This document shows positions 16,604 through 24,844 of a DNA stretch of 43,188 nt, in pieces. This stretch comes from Intrasporangiaceae bacterium (GTDB lineage Bacteria; Actinomycetota; Actinomycetes; Actinomycetales; Dermatophilaceae). Numbering within the stretch: position 1 is the stretch's first letter; each line of letters begins with the position of its first letter. The position numbers and the translations under genes were made by a program. The stretch spans positions 1-43,188 of the forward strand of contig DUPF01000247.1 of the NCBI GenBank assembly GCA_012838445.1, written 5' to 3'. The notes below the pieces were generated by a model. It was given only the letters and a program-made list of their open reading frames with translations, was not told the DNA's origin and searched no databases.

Positions 16604-18139
16604 CTACGCCTCGGGCTTCAGATGCGGGAAGAGCATCGTCTCGCGCAGGCTGGATCCGGTGAACAGTCCCACGATCCGGTCCAGGCCCAGTCCCATTCCA
16701 CCCATCGGCGGGGCACCGTACTCCAGGGCCCGCAGGAAGTCCTCGTCGAGTTGCATCGCCTCGGGGTCACCGCCGGCGGCGCGCAACGACTGGTCGGTGA
16801 GCACCTCCCGCTGGATGATCGGGTCGATGAGTTCGGAGAATCCGGTGCCGCGCTCGACCCCGTCGATGATGAGGTCCCACGCCTCGATCAGCCCGGGCTC
16901 GCTGCGGTGCGGACGGGCCAGCGGCTGGGCCAGCGCCGGGTAGTCGTAGAGGAACGTCGGCTGGGTCAGGCCGGGCTCGACGAGCTCGGAGAGCAGTTCG
17001 AGGAAGAGTTTGTCCTTCTCCAGGTCCGGGTCGACCTCGACGCCGTGCTCCCGGGCGTGCCGCAGCAGGGTCTGCTGCGGGGTGTCGATCGTCACCGGTT
17101 CCCCGACCGCCTCACTCACCGCGTCGTAGACCTTCAGCCAGCGCCACTCCCCGTCCAGGTCGATGACCGTCTCCGTCCCGTCGGCGCGGGTGGCGGGCAC
17201 CTGACGGCTGCCGAGGGCGTCGGCGACACCGACGATGATGTCCTGGGTGAGCCGAGCGATCGTCGTCTGGTCGCCGTAGGCCTGGTAGGCCTCGAGCATC
17301 GTGAACTCAGGGCTGTGGGTCGCGTCGACCCCCTCGTTGCGGAAGATCCGGCCGAGTTCGTAGACCCGGTCCACGCCACCGACGACGGCCTTCTTCAGGT
17401 TGAGCTCCAGGGCGATGCGCAGCACCATCTGCTGGTCGAAGGCGTTCATGTGGGTGCGGAACGGCCGGGCCGCCGCCCCGCCGTGGATGAGCTGCAGGAC
17501 CGGGGTCTCGACCTCGATGTAGCCCTGGTCGTGGAGCACGTCGCGGATCGCGGTCAACACGGTCGCCTTGGTGCGCACCATGTCCCGGGCCTCCTGGCGG
17601 ACGATGAGGTCCGCATACCGCTGCCGCACCCGGGCCTCCTCGGAGAGGTCCTTGTGCAGCACCGGCAGGGGGCGCAGCGCCTTGCTCGCCATCGACCACG
17701 ACGTGGCCATGACACTGAGTTCACCGCGTTTGCTCGAGATAACCCGGCCGGTGACGAAGACGTGGTCGCCGAGGTCGACGAGGGACTTCCAGTCGGCCAG
17801 GGCCTCCTCCCCCACCTCGGCGAGGCTGAGCATGACCTGCAGCCGGGTGCCGATCCCCTCCTGGAGGGTGCCGAACGCGAGTTTGCCGGTGTTGCGGATG
17901 AAGATCAGCCGGCCGGCGACGGTGACGACGTCGTCGGTCTCCTCCGCGGCGGCCAGGTGTCCCCACGTCTCGCGGACCTCGGCCAGGGTGTGGGTCCGGG
18001 GGCTGTGGACCGGGTATGCGTCCCGCCCGGCGCTCAGCAGCCGCTCCCGCTTCTCGCGGCGCACCTTCATCTGCTCCGGCAGGTCGTCCGGGGCAGGTGG
18101 CAGGGGTGCGTCGGTGCGGGCAGGGTCGGTGTCGGTCAC
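16604..18139 (-). CDS. lysS: lysyl-tRNA synthetase, class II
   Basis: Charges tRNA-Lys with lysine in the cytosol. The 511-residue protein has an N-terminal OB-fold anticodon-binding domain (VVTVAGRLIFIRNTGKLAF) and a class II catalytic core: RALEIRTHMN-like FRTHMNAFDQQMVLRIALEL, motif 2 FRNEGVDATHSPEFTMLE, and motif 3 GLGLGLDRIVGLF near the C-terminus. The start is a GTG with only a weak ribosome-binding site. It lies 33 bp downstream of nadC and upstream of a small membrane gene and lsr2, matching the mycobacterial lysS-lsr2 order, although coaX, which usually sits between nadC and lysS, is absent. Confidence 0.97.
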   Translation of the reverse strand: MTDTDPARTDAPLPPAPDDLPEQMKVRREKRERLLSAGRDAYPVHSPRTHTLAEVRETWGHLAAAEETDDVVTVAGRLIFIRNTGKLAFGTLQEGIGTRLQVMLSLAEVGEEALADWKSLVDLGDHVFVTGRVISSKRGELSVMATSWSMASKALRPLPVLHKDLSEEARVRQRYADLIVRQEARDMVRTKATVLTAIRDVLHDQGYIEVETPVLQLIHGGAAARPFRTHMNAFDQQMVLRIALELNLKKAVVGGVDRVYELGRIFRNEGVDATHSPEFTMLEAYQAYGDQTTIARLTQDIIVGVADALGSRQVPATRADGTETVIDLDGEWRWLKVYDAVSEAVGEPVTIDTPQQTLLRHAREHGVEVDPDLEKDKLFLELLSELVEPGLTQPTFLYDYPALAQPLARPHRSEPGLIEAWDLIIDGVERGTGFSELIDPIIQREVLTDQSLRAAGGDPEAMQLDEDFLRALEYGAPPMGGMGLGLDRIVGLFTGSSLRETMLFPHLKPEA

Positions 18140-18172
18140 CGCAGAATGGTAGCCCTGATCGGGTCCGGCCCC

Positions 18173-19060
18173 TCAGTCGGTCTCCAGGTCGAGGGCGATG
18201 TCGAGGATCGGCGAGGAGTGGGTCAGCCCACCGACGCTCAGGTAGTCCACGCCGGTCAGTGCGACCTCGCGGGCCACCTCGAGGCTCAGCCCACCGGTCG
18301 CCTCGAGTTCGACCCTCTCGTCCGTGGCGCGCACCGCACGGACCGTCTCGGCCAGGTCCGCGGGCGCGAAGTTGTCGAGCAGGAGGAACCGGGCACCGGC
18401 CCGGACCGCCTCGACGGCCTCCTCGGTGGTCGTCACCTCGACCTCGACCGGCACGTCCGGGTAGGTCCGGCGGATCGCCTCGTAGGCGGCGGTGATCGAC
18501 CCGGCGGCGAGTTTGTGGTTGTCCTTGATCATCGCGACGTCGAACAACCCCATCCGCTTGTTGCGACCGCCGCCTGCGCGGACCGCATACTTCTGCAGGG
18601 CCCGCATCCCGGGGGTCGTCTTGCGGGTGTCGAGGACCTGGGCGCCGGTGCCCTGCAGGGCCTCCATCCACGCTCGGGTGTGGGTGGCCACCCCGCTCGT
18701 GCGGGACAGCAGGTTGAGGAGGGTGCGCTCGGCGATGAGGATGGTGCGGGTCGGGCCGGTGAGGGTGGCGATGACATCCCCGGGGCCGACGCCGGTGCCG
18801 TCGTCGATGTTCACCTCGGCCGTGACCGGGGGTTCGTCGAGGCGGGCGGCCACCGCGCGCAGGACGAGGTCGATGAGGTCGGTGCCGGCGACGACACCCG
18901 GTGCCCGCGCGACGAGCGCCGCCCGGCTGATCTGCTCCGGCGGGATCGTCGCCATCGTCGTGACGTCGAGCGCCGGACCGGGACCGAGGTCCTCGTCCAG
19001 GGCGACCTCGATGATCGCGGTGGCCGCCGCGACGGGGAACTCGGCGATGTGGGTGCTCAC
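18173..19060 (-). CDS. nadC: nicotinate-nucleotide pyrophosphorylase (carboxylating)
   Basis: Quinolinate phosphoribosyltransferase, converting quinolinate and PRPP to nicotinate mononucleotide, the third step of de novo NAD synthesis. The 295-residue protein has the N-terminal ALDEDLGPGPALDVTT, the core RTLLNLLSRTSGVATHT and LDTRKTTPGMR, the Lys-bearing GLFDVAMIKDNH, and the C-terminal VELEATGGLSLE and GVDYLSVGGLTHS. The open frame continues far upstream, but AAGGAG eight bases before the GTG at 19060 and the family N-terminus fix the start. That GTG overlaps the nadB stop (GTGA), so the two are translationally coupled. Confidence 0.96.
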   Translation of the reverse strand: MSTHIAEFPVAAATAIIEVALDEDLGPGPALDVTTMATIPPEQISRAALVARAPGVVAGTDLIDLVLRAVAARLDEPPVTAEVNIDDGTGVGPGDVIATLTGPTRTILIAERTLLNLLSRTSGVATHTRAWMEALQGTGAQVLDTRKTTPGMRALQKYAVRAGGGRNKRMGLFDVAMIKDNHKLAAGSITAAYEAIRRTYPDVPVEVEVTTTEEAVEAVRAGARFLLLDNFAPADLAETVRAVRATDERVELEATGGLSLEVAREVALTGVDYLSVGGLTHSSPILDIALDLETD

Positions 19061-20952
19061 CGGGGATGCTCCTTCTGCTCCGGAGTGGGGTCGGGGCTCT
19101 GGTGTTGCGGGTTGTCGTGCTCGAGGTTGTCGTGCTCGCTGCTCTGGTGCGCGGCGGTCCGCGCCTCGGCCGCCTCGACCGCTGCCTGGGCCGGCACCTT
19201 CGCGAACCACACCTGCAGGGTGCCGTCGTCCCGGCGACGGAGGTGCAACCGGCCGCGCCAGGCGTCGGCACGGTCCGGGAAGTCGCTGCGGACGTGCCCA
19301 CCGCGGGTCTCCTCCCGCAGTTGCGCGGCCAGGGTCAGCGCCTGACCGAGATGGAGCAGGTTGCTCGTCTCCCAGGTCCGCGGTCCGGGCTCGGCCTCGG
19401 TCGGCGGCAGGTCCGCGTGGGCGAGCAACCACCGGGAGGTGCGGGCGAGCGACTCGGCCGAGCGCACCGCACCGGCACCCTTGGTCATCGACGTCTGGAT
19501 GTGCAACCGGTGGTCCGAGTCGCACGCATCCGCCGGGCCGCCCGAGGCTGCCGGCTCGGTCGGCGGCAACTCCCCCGCCGCGAACCGGGCGACGATGTCG
19601 TCGGCGACCCGGTGGGCGAAGACGAGGCCTTCGAGGAGGGAGTTCGACGCGAGCCGATTCGCACCGTGGACGCCGGTACAGGAGACCTCGCCGCACGCAT
19701 ACAGCCCCTCGATCGAGGTCCGCCCGCGCAGATCGGTGCGCACCCCACCCGAGGCGTAGTGCTGGGCCGGGGCGACCGGGATGAGTTCGCGCGCCGGGTC
19801 CAGGCCGAGGTCCCGCAGGGTGCGCACGATCCCGGGGAAGCGGGCCAGGAGGAACTCCTCCCCGAGGTGCCGGCAGTCGAGGAATACGTGATCGGTGCCG
19901 GTGGCCGCCATCCGCGCCACGATCGCGCGGGCGACGACGTCCCGCGGCGCGAGATCACCCTGGGGATGGATCGCGGGCATGAACCGCTCACCGGCCGCGT
20001 CGACGAGGAAGGCCCCCTCACCGCGGACCGCCTCGGAGATGAGCGGCTGCTGCCCACTGGCCCCCGGCCCGAGCCACAGGACCGTCGGATGGAACTGGAC
20101 GAACTCGAGGTCCCCCATGACCGCACCGGCCCGCAGACACATCGCCATCCCGTCGCCGGTGGCGACCGACGGGTTCGTCGTCGAGGAGTAGATCTGCCCC
20201 AGACCGCCGCTGGCGAGGACCACCGCGCGGGCGTGGCCGGCCCCGATGCCGTTGATCTCCCCCTCGCCGATGACGTGCAGGGTCACCCCGCAGACCCGGC
20301 CGCCCTCGTCCTTGAGCAGATCGACGACGAGTGCATGCTCGATGACCTCGATGCCCGGGTCGCTCAGGACCGCCCGCAACTGGGCGATGAGCGCCCGAGA
20401 GATCTCCGCGCCGGTCGCATCCCCCCGTGCGTGCGCGATCCGGTCCTGGCCGTGGCCGCCCTCCCGGGTCAGTTTGATCGCACCAACCTCGTCGGTGTCG
20501 AACTGGGTGCCGAGGGCAATGAGTTCGTGGACCCGGGCCGGCCCCTCCTCGACGAGCGCCCGGACCGCGTCCTCGTCGCACAACCCCACCCCGGCGACGA
20601 GGGTGTCCACGAAGTGCTCGTCCGGGGAGTCCTCCGGCGCCATCGCCGCCGCGATCCCGCCCTGGGCCCACTCCGTGGACCCCTCCGACAGGACCGTCTT
20701 GGTCACGAGGAGGACCCGATCGACCCGCTCCCGCAGCTTCAGGGCAGCGGTGAGTCCGGCGATCCCCGACCCGACGACGATGACGTCCGCCGTCGCGACC
20801 CACCCCGGGGGTGGGGCCACGAGCCGCTGCGGGAGGTGGGGATCGGTGACGCCGGCGGGGACCGCATACGCAGTGCCGAGGTCGGTCAGGTCCTTCACGA
20901 GGGGACAGTCTGCCTTGTCGCCACCCCATCCGGACAGCCGTGCACCCTTCAC
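19057..20952 (-). CDS. nadB: L-aspartate oxidase
   Basis: FAD enzyme oxidising L-aspartate to iminoaspartate, the first step of NAD synthesis in bacteria. The roughly 631-residue protein carries the dinucleotide-binding VIVVGSGIAGLTAALKL, the substrate region STEWAQGGIAAA, the FAD-associated ASGGLGQIYSSTTNP, the HPTVLW, the PRDVVARAI catalytic Arg segment, and the flavoprotein-family C-terminal helices. It is longer than many NadB proteins because of an N-terminal stretch of about 45 residues and a polar tail rich in His, Gln and Asn. The GTG start at 20952 overlaps the stop of the DUF2520 gene (GTGA). nadA is not in the window, and panC, which often lies just upstream, is absent. Confidence 0.94.
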   Translation of the reverse strand: MKGARLSGWGGDKADCPLVKDLTDLGTAYAVPAGVTDPHLPQRLVAPPPGWVATADVIVVGSGIAGLTAALKLRERVDRVLLVTKTVLSEGSTEWAQGGIAAAMAPEDSPDEHFVDTLVAGVGLCDEDAVRALVEEGPARVHELIALGTQFDTDEVGAIKLTREGGHGQDRIAHARGDATGAEISRALIAQLRAVLSDPGIEVIEHALVVDLLKDEGGRVCGVTLHVIGEGEINGIGAGHARAVVLASGGLGQIYSSTTNPSVATGDGMAMCLRAGAVMGDLEFVQFHPTVLWLGPGASGQQPLISEAVRGEGAFLVDAAGERFMPAIHPQGDLAPRDVVARAIVARMAATGTDHVFLDCRHLGEEFLLARFPGIVRTLRDLGLDPARELIPVAPAQHYASGGVRTDLRGRTSIEGLYACGEVSCTGVHGANRLASNSLLEGLVFAHRVADDIVARFAAGELPPTEPAASGGPADACDSDHRLHIQTSMTKGAGAVRSAESLARTSRWLLAHADLPPTEAEPGPRTWETSNLLHLGQALTLAAQLREETRGGHVRSDFPDRADAWRGRLHLRRRDDGTLQVWFAKVPAQAAVEAAEARTAAHQSSEHDNLEHDNPQHQSPDPTPEQKEHPR

Positions 20953-21857
20953 TCCGCCGCCGCGGCCAGCAGGTCGAGCAGCGGGCCGGCCAGATCCGGG
21001 CGGAGCCGACCGTCCTCGACGGCCCGGGCGGCCGTCGCCGTGGCCAGCGACCGATAGGTGCCCAGGACGTCGGGGACCCGGTCCGCGAGGAGGTCGAGGT
21101 GCGCCCCGACCGTCCCGGTGTCCCCGCGGGCGACCGGACCGGTCAGGGCCGCGTCCCGCTGCCGGAGCGCGTTGTCGATGGCGGCGAGCAGGAGCGGCTG
21201 CAGCAGGTGCTCCGGCTGCTCGACCCCGGCGTGGTCGAGGATCTGCAGGGCCTGGGAGGTCACCGTCGTCAGGTAGGTGCTCCCGTGCGTGAGCGCGCAG
21301 TGATAGGCGATCCGATCCGCCTCCGCGATCGTGACCGGCTCGGCACCGATGTCGAGGACGAGGGCGCTCGCGATCGGCAGGAACGCATCGTCGGCGGTGA
21401 CCGCGAAGCAGCACTCGTGCAGCCGCTCCAGGTCGAGGGCGGTCCCGGTGAAGGTCATCGCCGGGTGGATGGCGACCGGGAAGGCGTGATGGCCCCGGAC
21501 CGGGTCGAGGATGGCGACGCCGTGCCGGCCGGAGGTGTGCGCGACGATCTGTCCGGCCTGCCAGGCACCGGTCGTCGACAGCCCCTGGACGAGGTCGGCG
21601 AGCGCATCGTCCGGGACGGCGAGCAGGACGAGCTCGGCCGCGGCGACGACCTCGGGCACAGTTCGGATCGGGACGCCCGGGAGCAGGTCGGCCGCGCGCT
21701 CGCGGGAGGCTGCACTCACGGCGCTGACCGCGACGACGTCGTGTCCGGCCCTGGCGAGTGCTGCACCGAGCACGGCGCCGACCCGACCCGCACCGATCAC
21801 GCCGACGGACAGTCGGGCGGGATGGTCGGCCGCGTTGCCCTGAAATGCCTGGCTCAC
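20949..21857 (-). CDS. Rossmann-like and DUF2520 domain protein
   Basis: A 302-residue protein with an N-terminal NAD(P)-binding Rossmann domain (VGVIGAGRVGAVLGAALARAGH) and the DUF2520 helical domain (HHAFPVAIHPAMTFTG, ADRIAYHCALTHGSTYLTT). The overall shape resembles ketopantoate and pyrroline-5-carboxylate reductases. In mycobacteria and streptomycetes its gene sits directly upstream of panC, which hints at a role near pantothenate synthesis, but no reaction is established to my knowledge. Here panC is missing and nadB follows with a four-base overlap. A GTG start fits the family N-terminus. The domain call is firm; the function is not. Confidence 0.88.
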   Translation of the reverse strand: MSQAFQGNAADHPARLSVGVIGAGRVGAVLGAALARAGHDVVAVSAVSAASRERAADLLPGVPIRTVPEVVAAAELVLLAVPDDALADLVQGLSTTGAWQAGQIVAHTSGRHGVAILDPVRGHHAFPVAIHPAMTFTGTALDLERLHECCFAVTADDAFLPIASALVLDIGAEPVTIAEADRIAYHCALTHGSTYLTTVTSQALQILDHAGVEQPEHLLQPLLLAAIDNALRQRDAALTGPVARGDTGTVGAHLDLLADRVPDVLGTYRSLATATAARAVEDGRLRPDLAGPLLDLLAAAAE

Positions 21858-21902
21858 GGTGCCTCACGCTACCGGCGTGCCGCGCGACCCTCCTCCCGTC
21901 GT

Positions 21903-21934
21903 CGCCTTTTCTTCGCGATTGCGAAGAAATGGCG
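21903..21934. repeat. palindromic repeat, copy 1 (upstream of vapB)
   Basis: The core CTTCGCGATTGCGAAG lies at 21911-21926, flanked by imperfect complementary arms (CGCCTTTT and AAATGGCG). The same 16-base core, with different arms, occurs at 23041-23056 inside the MidA-like gene. It sits between the divergent DUF2520 and vapB starts, just before the vapB promoter. Confidence 0.65.
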
Positions 21935-21935
21935 G

Positions 21936-21954
21936 CACGGAGTCCGTGTACGCT
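21936..21954 (+). promoter_or_regulatory. vapBC operator-like palindrome and -10 box
   Basis: CACGGAGTCCGTG (21936-21948) is a perfect 13-base palindrome. It abuts TACGCT (21949-21954), a TANNNT -10 box ending six bases before the vapB ATG, which implies a leaderless transcript. VapB-type antitoxins usually repress their own promoter by binding a palindrome, so this is the natural candidate operator. Binding is inferred. Confidence 0.5.
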
Positions 21955-21960
21955 AAGTGC

Positions 21961-22194
21961 ATGGCTGTGAAGACGATCACCATCGACCTGGAGGCATACG
22001 AGCGATTGCGCCGCCTCAAGGACGGCCAGTCGTTCTCCCAGGTCATCAAGAGGTACATCCCCGCCCCGGGCGCAACGGCCGGGGATCTTCTCTCCACCCT
22101 GGAGGACGTCAGCGTCGCGGAGGAGACTCTGGACGCGATCGAAGCCGTGGTCCAGGAGCGGAGCGACCACCCCATCCGGGCCCCGCAGTGGTGA
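21961..22194 (+). CDS. vapB: antitoxin VapB family protein
   Basis: A 77-residue protein that starts MAVKTITIDLEAYERLRRLK, the ribbon-helix-helix type N-terminus of actinobacterial VapB antitoxins, which bind DNA as dimers. A Ser-rich turn (GQSFSQVIKRY) follows, and then an acidic C-terminal region that would wrap the toxin. Its stop overlaps the GTG of the PIN-domain gene, the standard type II toxin-antitoxin layout. No ribosome-binding site is needed if the transcript is leaderless, as the -10 position suggests. The antitoxin role is inferred from partner and fold. Confidence 0.85.
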   Translation: MAVKTITIDLEAYERLRRLKDGQSFSQVIKRYIPAPGATAGDLLSTLEDVSVAEETLDAIEAVVQERSDHPIRAPQW

Positions 22195-22595
22195 TCCATC
22201 TCGACACCACGTTCCTCGTCGATGCCATGCGGGAATCCCGTCGGAGGTCTGTCGGTCCTGCCCACCGCTGGCTCGCGCAGCACCGCCAGGAGAGCCTGGC
22301 ACTGAGCGTGTTCGTGCTGGGGGAACTCCTCGTCGGTGCGGAACTCCATGCCGAAGCCGACCAGGAACGCCAATGCGTCCTCTCCATCTGTGGCGAGCTC
22401 CCGATCATCTCTCCCGACCGCCGGCTGGCCGAGCGTTATGCGAGCACACATGCTCACCTGAGTCGTCGCGGCACACCTCTCGCAACCATGGATCTCCTCA
22501 TCGGTTGCACTGCCCTGGTCGAGGATGCAGCGGTGCTGACGGCGAACACAAGCCACTTCTCCCGGATCCCCGGTCTGCGCGTCCTGGAGTACTGA
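22191..22595 (+). CDS. vapC: toxin VapC, PIN-domain ribonuclease
   Basis: A 134-residue PIN-domain protein. VapC toxins cleave RNA, often tRNA or rRNA, until neutralised by VapB. The acidic active-site residues appear in order: Asp in HLDTTFLVDA near the N-terminus, Glu in LGELLVGAE, and Asp in LATMDLLIG; TANTSHFSRIPGLRV closes the fold. The usual final Asp position reads Asn (TANTSHF), a variation also common in functional PIN proteins. The GTG at 22191 overlaps the vapB stop by four bases; another GTG lies one codon earlier. The pair interrupts the DUF2520/MidA neighbourhood and is probably acquired. Confidence 0.87.
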   Translation: MIHLDTTFLVDAMRESRRRSVGPAHRWLAQHRQESLALSVFVLGELLVGAELHAEADQERQCVLSICGELPIISPDRRLAERYASTHAHLSRRGTPLATMDLLIGCTALVEDAAVLTANTSHFSRIPGLRVLEY

Positions 22596-22617
22596 TCCAG
22601 CCGTCTAACCTGGCGAG

Positions 22618-23562
22618 GTGGCGAGACCCTGGATCGAGGCGTGGCACGACGCGCTCTACGGGACGGACGGGTTCTATGCCCGGGAGGCTCCACACGCCCA
22701 CTTCTCGACGTCGACCTCGCCCGGTCTCGTGGACGTGCTCGCTGCTGCCGTAGTGGCCCTCATGCGCCGCGAGGGCCTCGATCACTTCGTCGACGTCGCC
22801 GCCGGCGGTGGTGAACTCGCTTGTGCGGTAAGCGCTCTCGCCCCCGATCGGGACATCACGTGTGTCGAGGTCCGGCCCCGACCGGAGGGTCTGCCGGAGT
22901 GGATCCGCTGGGTCCGCTCCCCCGGCGGTGCCGGGTTGCCGGACGGACTGCGCGGACTGACCTCATCCCTCGTGCTCGCCCACGAGTGGCTCGACAACGT
23001 GCCGTGCACCATCGCCACCCGGCGCCCGGCACCGCCACAACTTCGCGATTGCGAAGTTGTGGCGGTGCTCGTGGATCGGAGCGGGGCGGAGTCGGTCGGG
23101 GACCCGGTGGCACCGGAGGATGCCGCCTGGGCGCGGCAGTGGTGGCCCGACGGCGAACGGATCGAGATCGGCCGGGCCCGCGACGATGCCTGGACGGATC
23201 TGCTGTCCCGGATCGAGGACGGCCTGGCCGTCGCGGTCGACTACGGACACCTGCGCGAGGCGCGGCCGCAGGACGGCTCGCTCACCGCATACTCCCGGGG
23301 AGCAGTCGTCGACCCGGTGCCGGACGGGTCCTGCGACCTCACCGCCCATGTCGCCGTCGACTCCCTCACCCACGACCGGCTGATCACCCAACGGGAACTC
23401 TTCACCGAGCTGGGGCTGATCCCGGACGCCCCCGACCACGGACTGGCCCGCACCGACCCCGCCGCCTATCTCCATGCGCTTGCCCACCGTTCCGCGGTGA
23501 CCGCCCTGACGAATTCCGCTGGGCCGGGCGGGTTCTGGTGGGTGCTGCGGAGAGTGTCGTGA
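22618..23562 (+). CDS. MidA-like (COG1565) SAM-dependent methyltransferase
   Basis: A 314-residue protein of the MidA/NDUFAF7-like family. Supporting segments are the SAM motif [17 protein letters not shown], the family segment [13 protein letters not shown] near residue 121, [35 protein letters not shown], and the C-terminal [11 protein letters not shown]. Mitochondrial NDUFAF7 dimethylates an Arg of the complex I subunit orthologous to NuoD, and an orphan nuoD follows this gene directly. A palindromic repeat lies in frame within it (residues about 138-151), encoding [15 protein letters not shown]-like sequence between conserved segments; the frame is intact. The start is a GTG with a poor ribosome-binding site. 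Methyltransferase fold is secure; the target is inferred. Confidence 0.8.
   Translation: MARPWIEAWHDALYGTDGFYAREAPHAHFSTSTSPGLVDVLAAAVVALMRREGLDHFVDVAAGGGELACAVSALAPDRDITCVEVRPRPEGLPEWIRWVRSPGGAGLPDGLRGLTSSLVLAHEWLDNVPCTIATRRPAPPQLRDCEVVAVLVDRSGAESVGDPVAPEDAAWARQWWPDGERIEIGRARDDAWTDLLSRIEDGLAVAVDYGHLREARPQDGSLTAYSRGAVVDPVPDGSCDLTAHVAVDSLTHDRLITQRELFTELGLIPDAPDHGLARTDPAAYLHALAHRSAVTALTNSAGPGGFWWVLRRVS
23029..23068. repeat. palindromic repeat, copy 2, inserted in frame within the MidA-like gene
   Basis: A perfect 18-bp inverted repeat (23029-23046 and 23051-23068) around a four-base GATT centre. It shares the 16-base core CTTCGCGATTGCGAAG with the copy upstream of vapB 1.1 kb away, while the arms differ and are self-complementary. 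It is translated without a stop or frameshift. Confidence 0.8.
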
Positions 23563-23599
23563 CGGCTGCGGCAGGCGAGTCGTGGAGCCGGGCAGCCCG

Positions 23600-24799
23600 A
23601 TGGGGCAGACTGACACCGTGATCACCGACGATGCGGCCCCGACCGGGCGGACCCTCGATGTCGGCGTCGGTGCCGGCGGTCTGGCGACCGCCGACATGGT
23701 CCTCAACATCGGTCCGCAGCACCCGGCCACCCATGGTGTGCTCCGGCTGCGGATCGTCCTCGACGGGGAACGGATCGTCAGTGCCGACCCGATCATCGGA
23801 TACATGCACCGCGGGGCGGAGAAGCTGTTCGAGGTGCGCGACTACCGGCAGATCATCGTGCTCGCCAACCGGCACGACTGGCTGTCCGCGTTCGCGAACG
23901 AACTCGGTGTCGTCCTCGCCGTTGAACACATGCTCGGGATGGAGATCCCCGAACGCGCCACGTGGGCGCGCACCCTGCTCGCCGAACTCAACCGGGTCCT
24001 CAACCATCTGATGTTCCTCGGCTCCTACCCCCTGGAGCTGGGCGCGATCACGCCGATCTTCTACGCCTTCCGGGAGCGGGAGGAGATCCAGGCGGTCCTC
24101 GAGGAGGCCTCCGGCGGGCGGATGCACTACATGTTCAACCGGGTCGGCGGGCTCTACCAGGATCTGCCGGCGGGCTGGCTCGGCCGCACCCGCGAGGCGG
24201 TCGCCGCCGTCCGGCGGCGGATGCCGGACATCGAGTCCCTCCTCGTCGGCAACCCGATCGTGGCGGCCCGCACCGAGGGGATCGGGACGCTCTCCGCGGA
24301 GCTGATCCACGCATACGGCGTCTCGGGGCCGATCGCCCGGGCGAGCGGGGTCGATGTCGACCTGCGTCGCGACGCCCCCTATCTCGCCTATGGCGAACTG
24401 TTCGTCCCGGGCGGGCCGGGGCGGGTCGTCACCCGGACGGCCGGGGATGCCCTGGCCCGGCTGGAGGTCCTCCTCGAGCAGGTGCAGGTCTCGCTCGACA
24501 TCGCGGAGGTATGCATCGAGCGGCTCGGGTCGATGCCGCAGGGGCCGATCAACCAGCGGCTGCCGAAGGTCCTCAAGGTGCCCGAGGGTGAGCACTATGT
24601 CGGGACCGAGAACCCGCTCGGGTTCAACGGGTACTTCCTCGTCTCCCGCGGCGAGAAGACGCCGTGGCGGCTCAAACTGCGCTCGGCGTCGTTCTCGAAT
24701 GTCCAGGTGCTCAGCGAGATCCTGCCCGGCTGTCTCGTCGCCGACATGGTCGCCGTGCTCGGGTCGATGTTCTTCGTCGTCGGTGACGTCGACAAGTAG
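23600..24799 (+). CDS. orphan NuoD-type complex I subunit (NuoD2-like)
   Basis: A 399-residue protein of the NuoD/49-kDa family, normally part of the quinone-binding module of NADH dehydrogenase, but here without any other nuo gene. GPQHPATHG includes His45, equivalent to bovine His59; MHRGAEKL includes Arg71, equivalent to bovine Arg85, the residue dimethylated by NDUFAF7. Counting from that Arg, the quinone-site Tyr (bovine Tyr108) is Trp94 here (NRHDWLSAF). The C-terminus reads VVGDVDK, close to the family's usual GDVDR. The ATG at 23600 is chosen; GTGs at 23582 and 23618 are possible. A weak 5-bp hairpin follows the stop. Streptomyces also carries an extra nuoD next to its folate genes. 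Confidence 0.88.
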   Translation: MGQTDTVITDDAAPTGRTLDVGVGAGGLATADMVLNIGPQHPATHGVLRLRIVLDGERIVSADPIIGYMHRGAEKLFEVRDYRQIIVLANRHDWLSAFANELGVVLAVEHMLGMEIPERATWARTLLAELNRVLNHLMFLGSYPLELGAITPIFYAFREREEIQAVLEEASGGRMHYMFNRVGGLYQDLPAGWLGRTREAVAAVRRRMPDIESLLVGNPIVAARTEGIGTLSAELIHAYGVSGPIARASGVDVDLRRDAPYLAYGELFVPGGPGRVVTRTAGDALARLEVLLEQVQVSLDIAEVCIERLGSMPQGPINQRLPKVLKVPEGEHYVGTENPLGFNGYFLVSRGEKTPWRLKLRSASFSNVQVLSEILPGCLVADMVAVLGSMFFVVGDVDK

Positions 24800-24844
24800 G
24801 CCCCCTCGACGGGGCGGCGCGACCGGCCCAGAGAGACCCTGAGC

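Noticed and set aside
16574-19345. A 923-codon plus-strand frame opposite lysS and nadC
   Set aside because: It mirrors two well-supported minus-strand genes and has low-complexity composition with no domain; it is an antisense shadow.
19057-22302. A single 1081-codon open frame covering nadB and beyond
   Set aside because: Only the downstream 631 codons match L-aspartate oxidase; the upstream part runs antisense to vapBC and through the DUF2520 gene in another frame, typical of stop-poor high-GC DNA.
24800-24815. Terminator between nuoD and the DUF3180 gene
   Set aside because: Only a 5-bp GC stem without a U-run; too weak to list as a feature.
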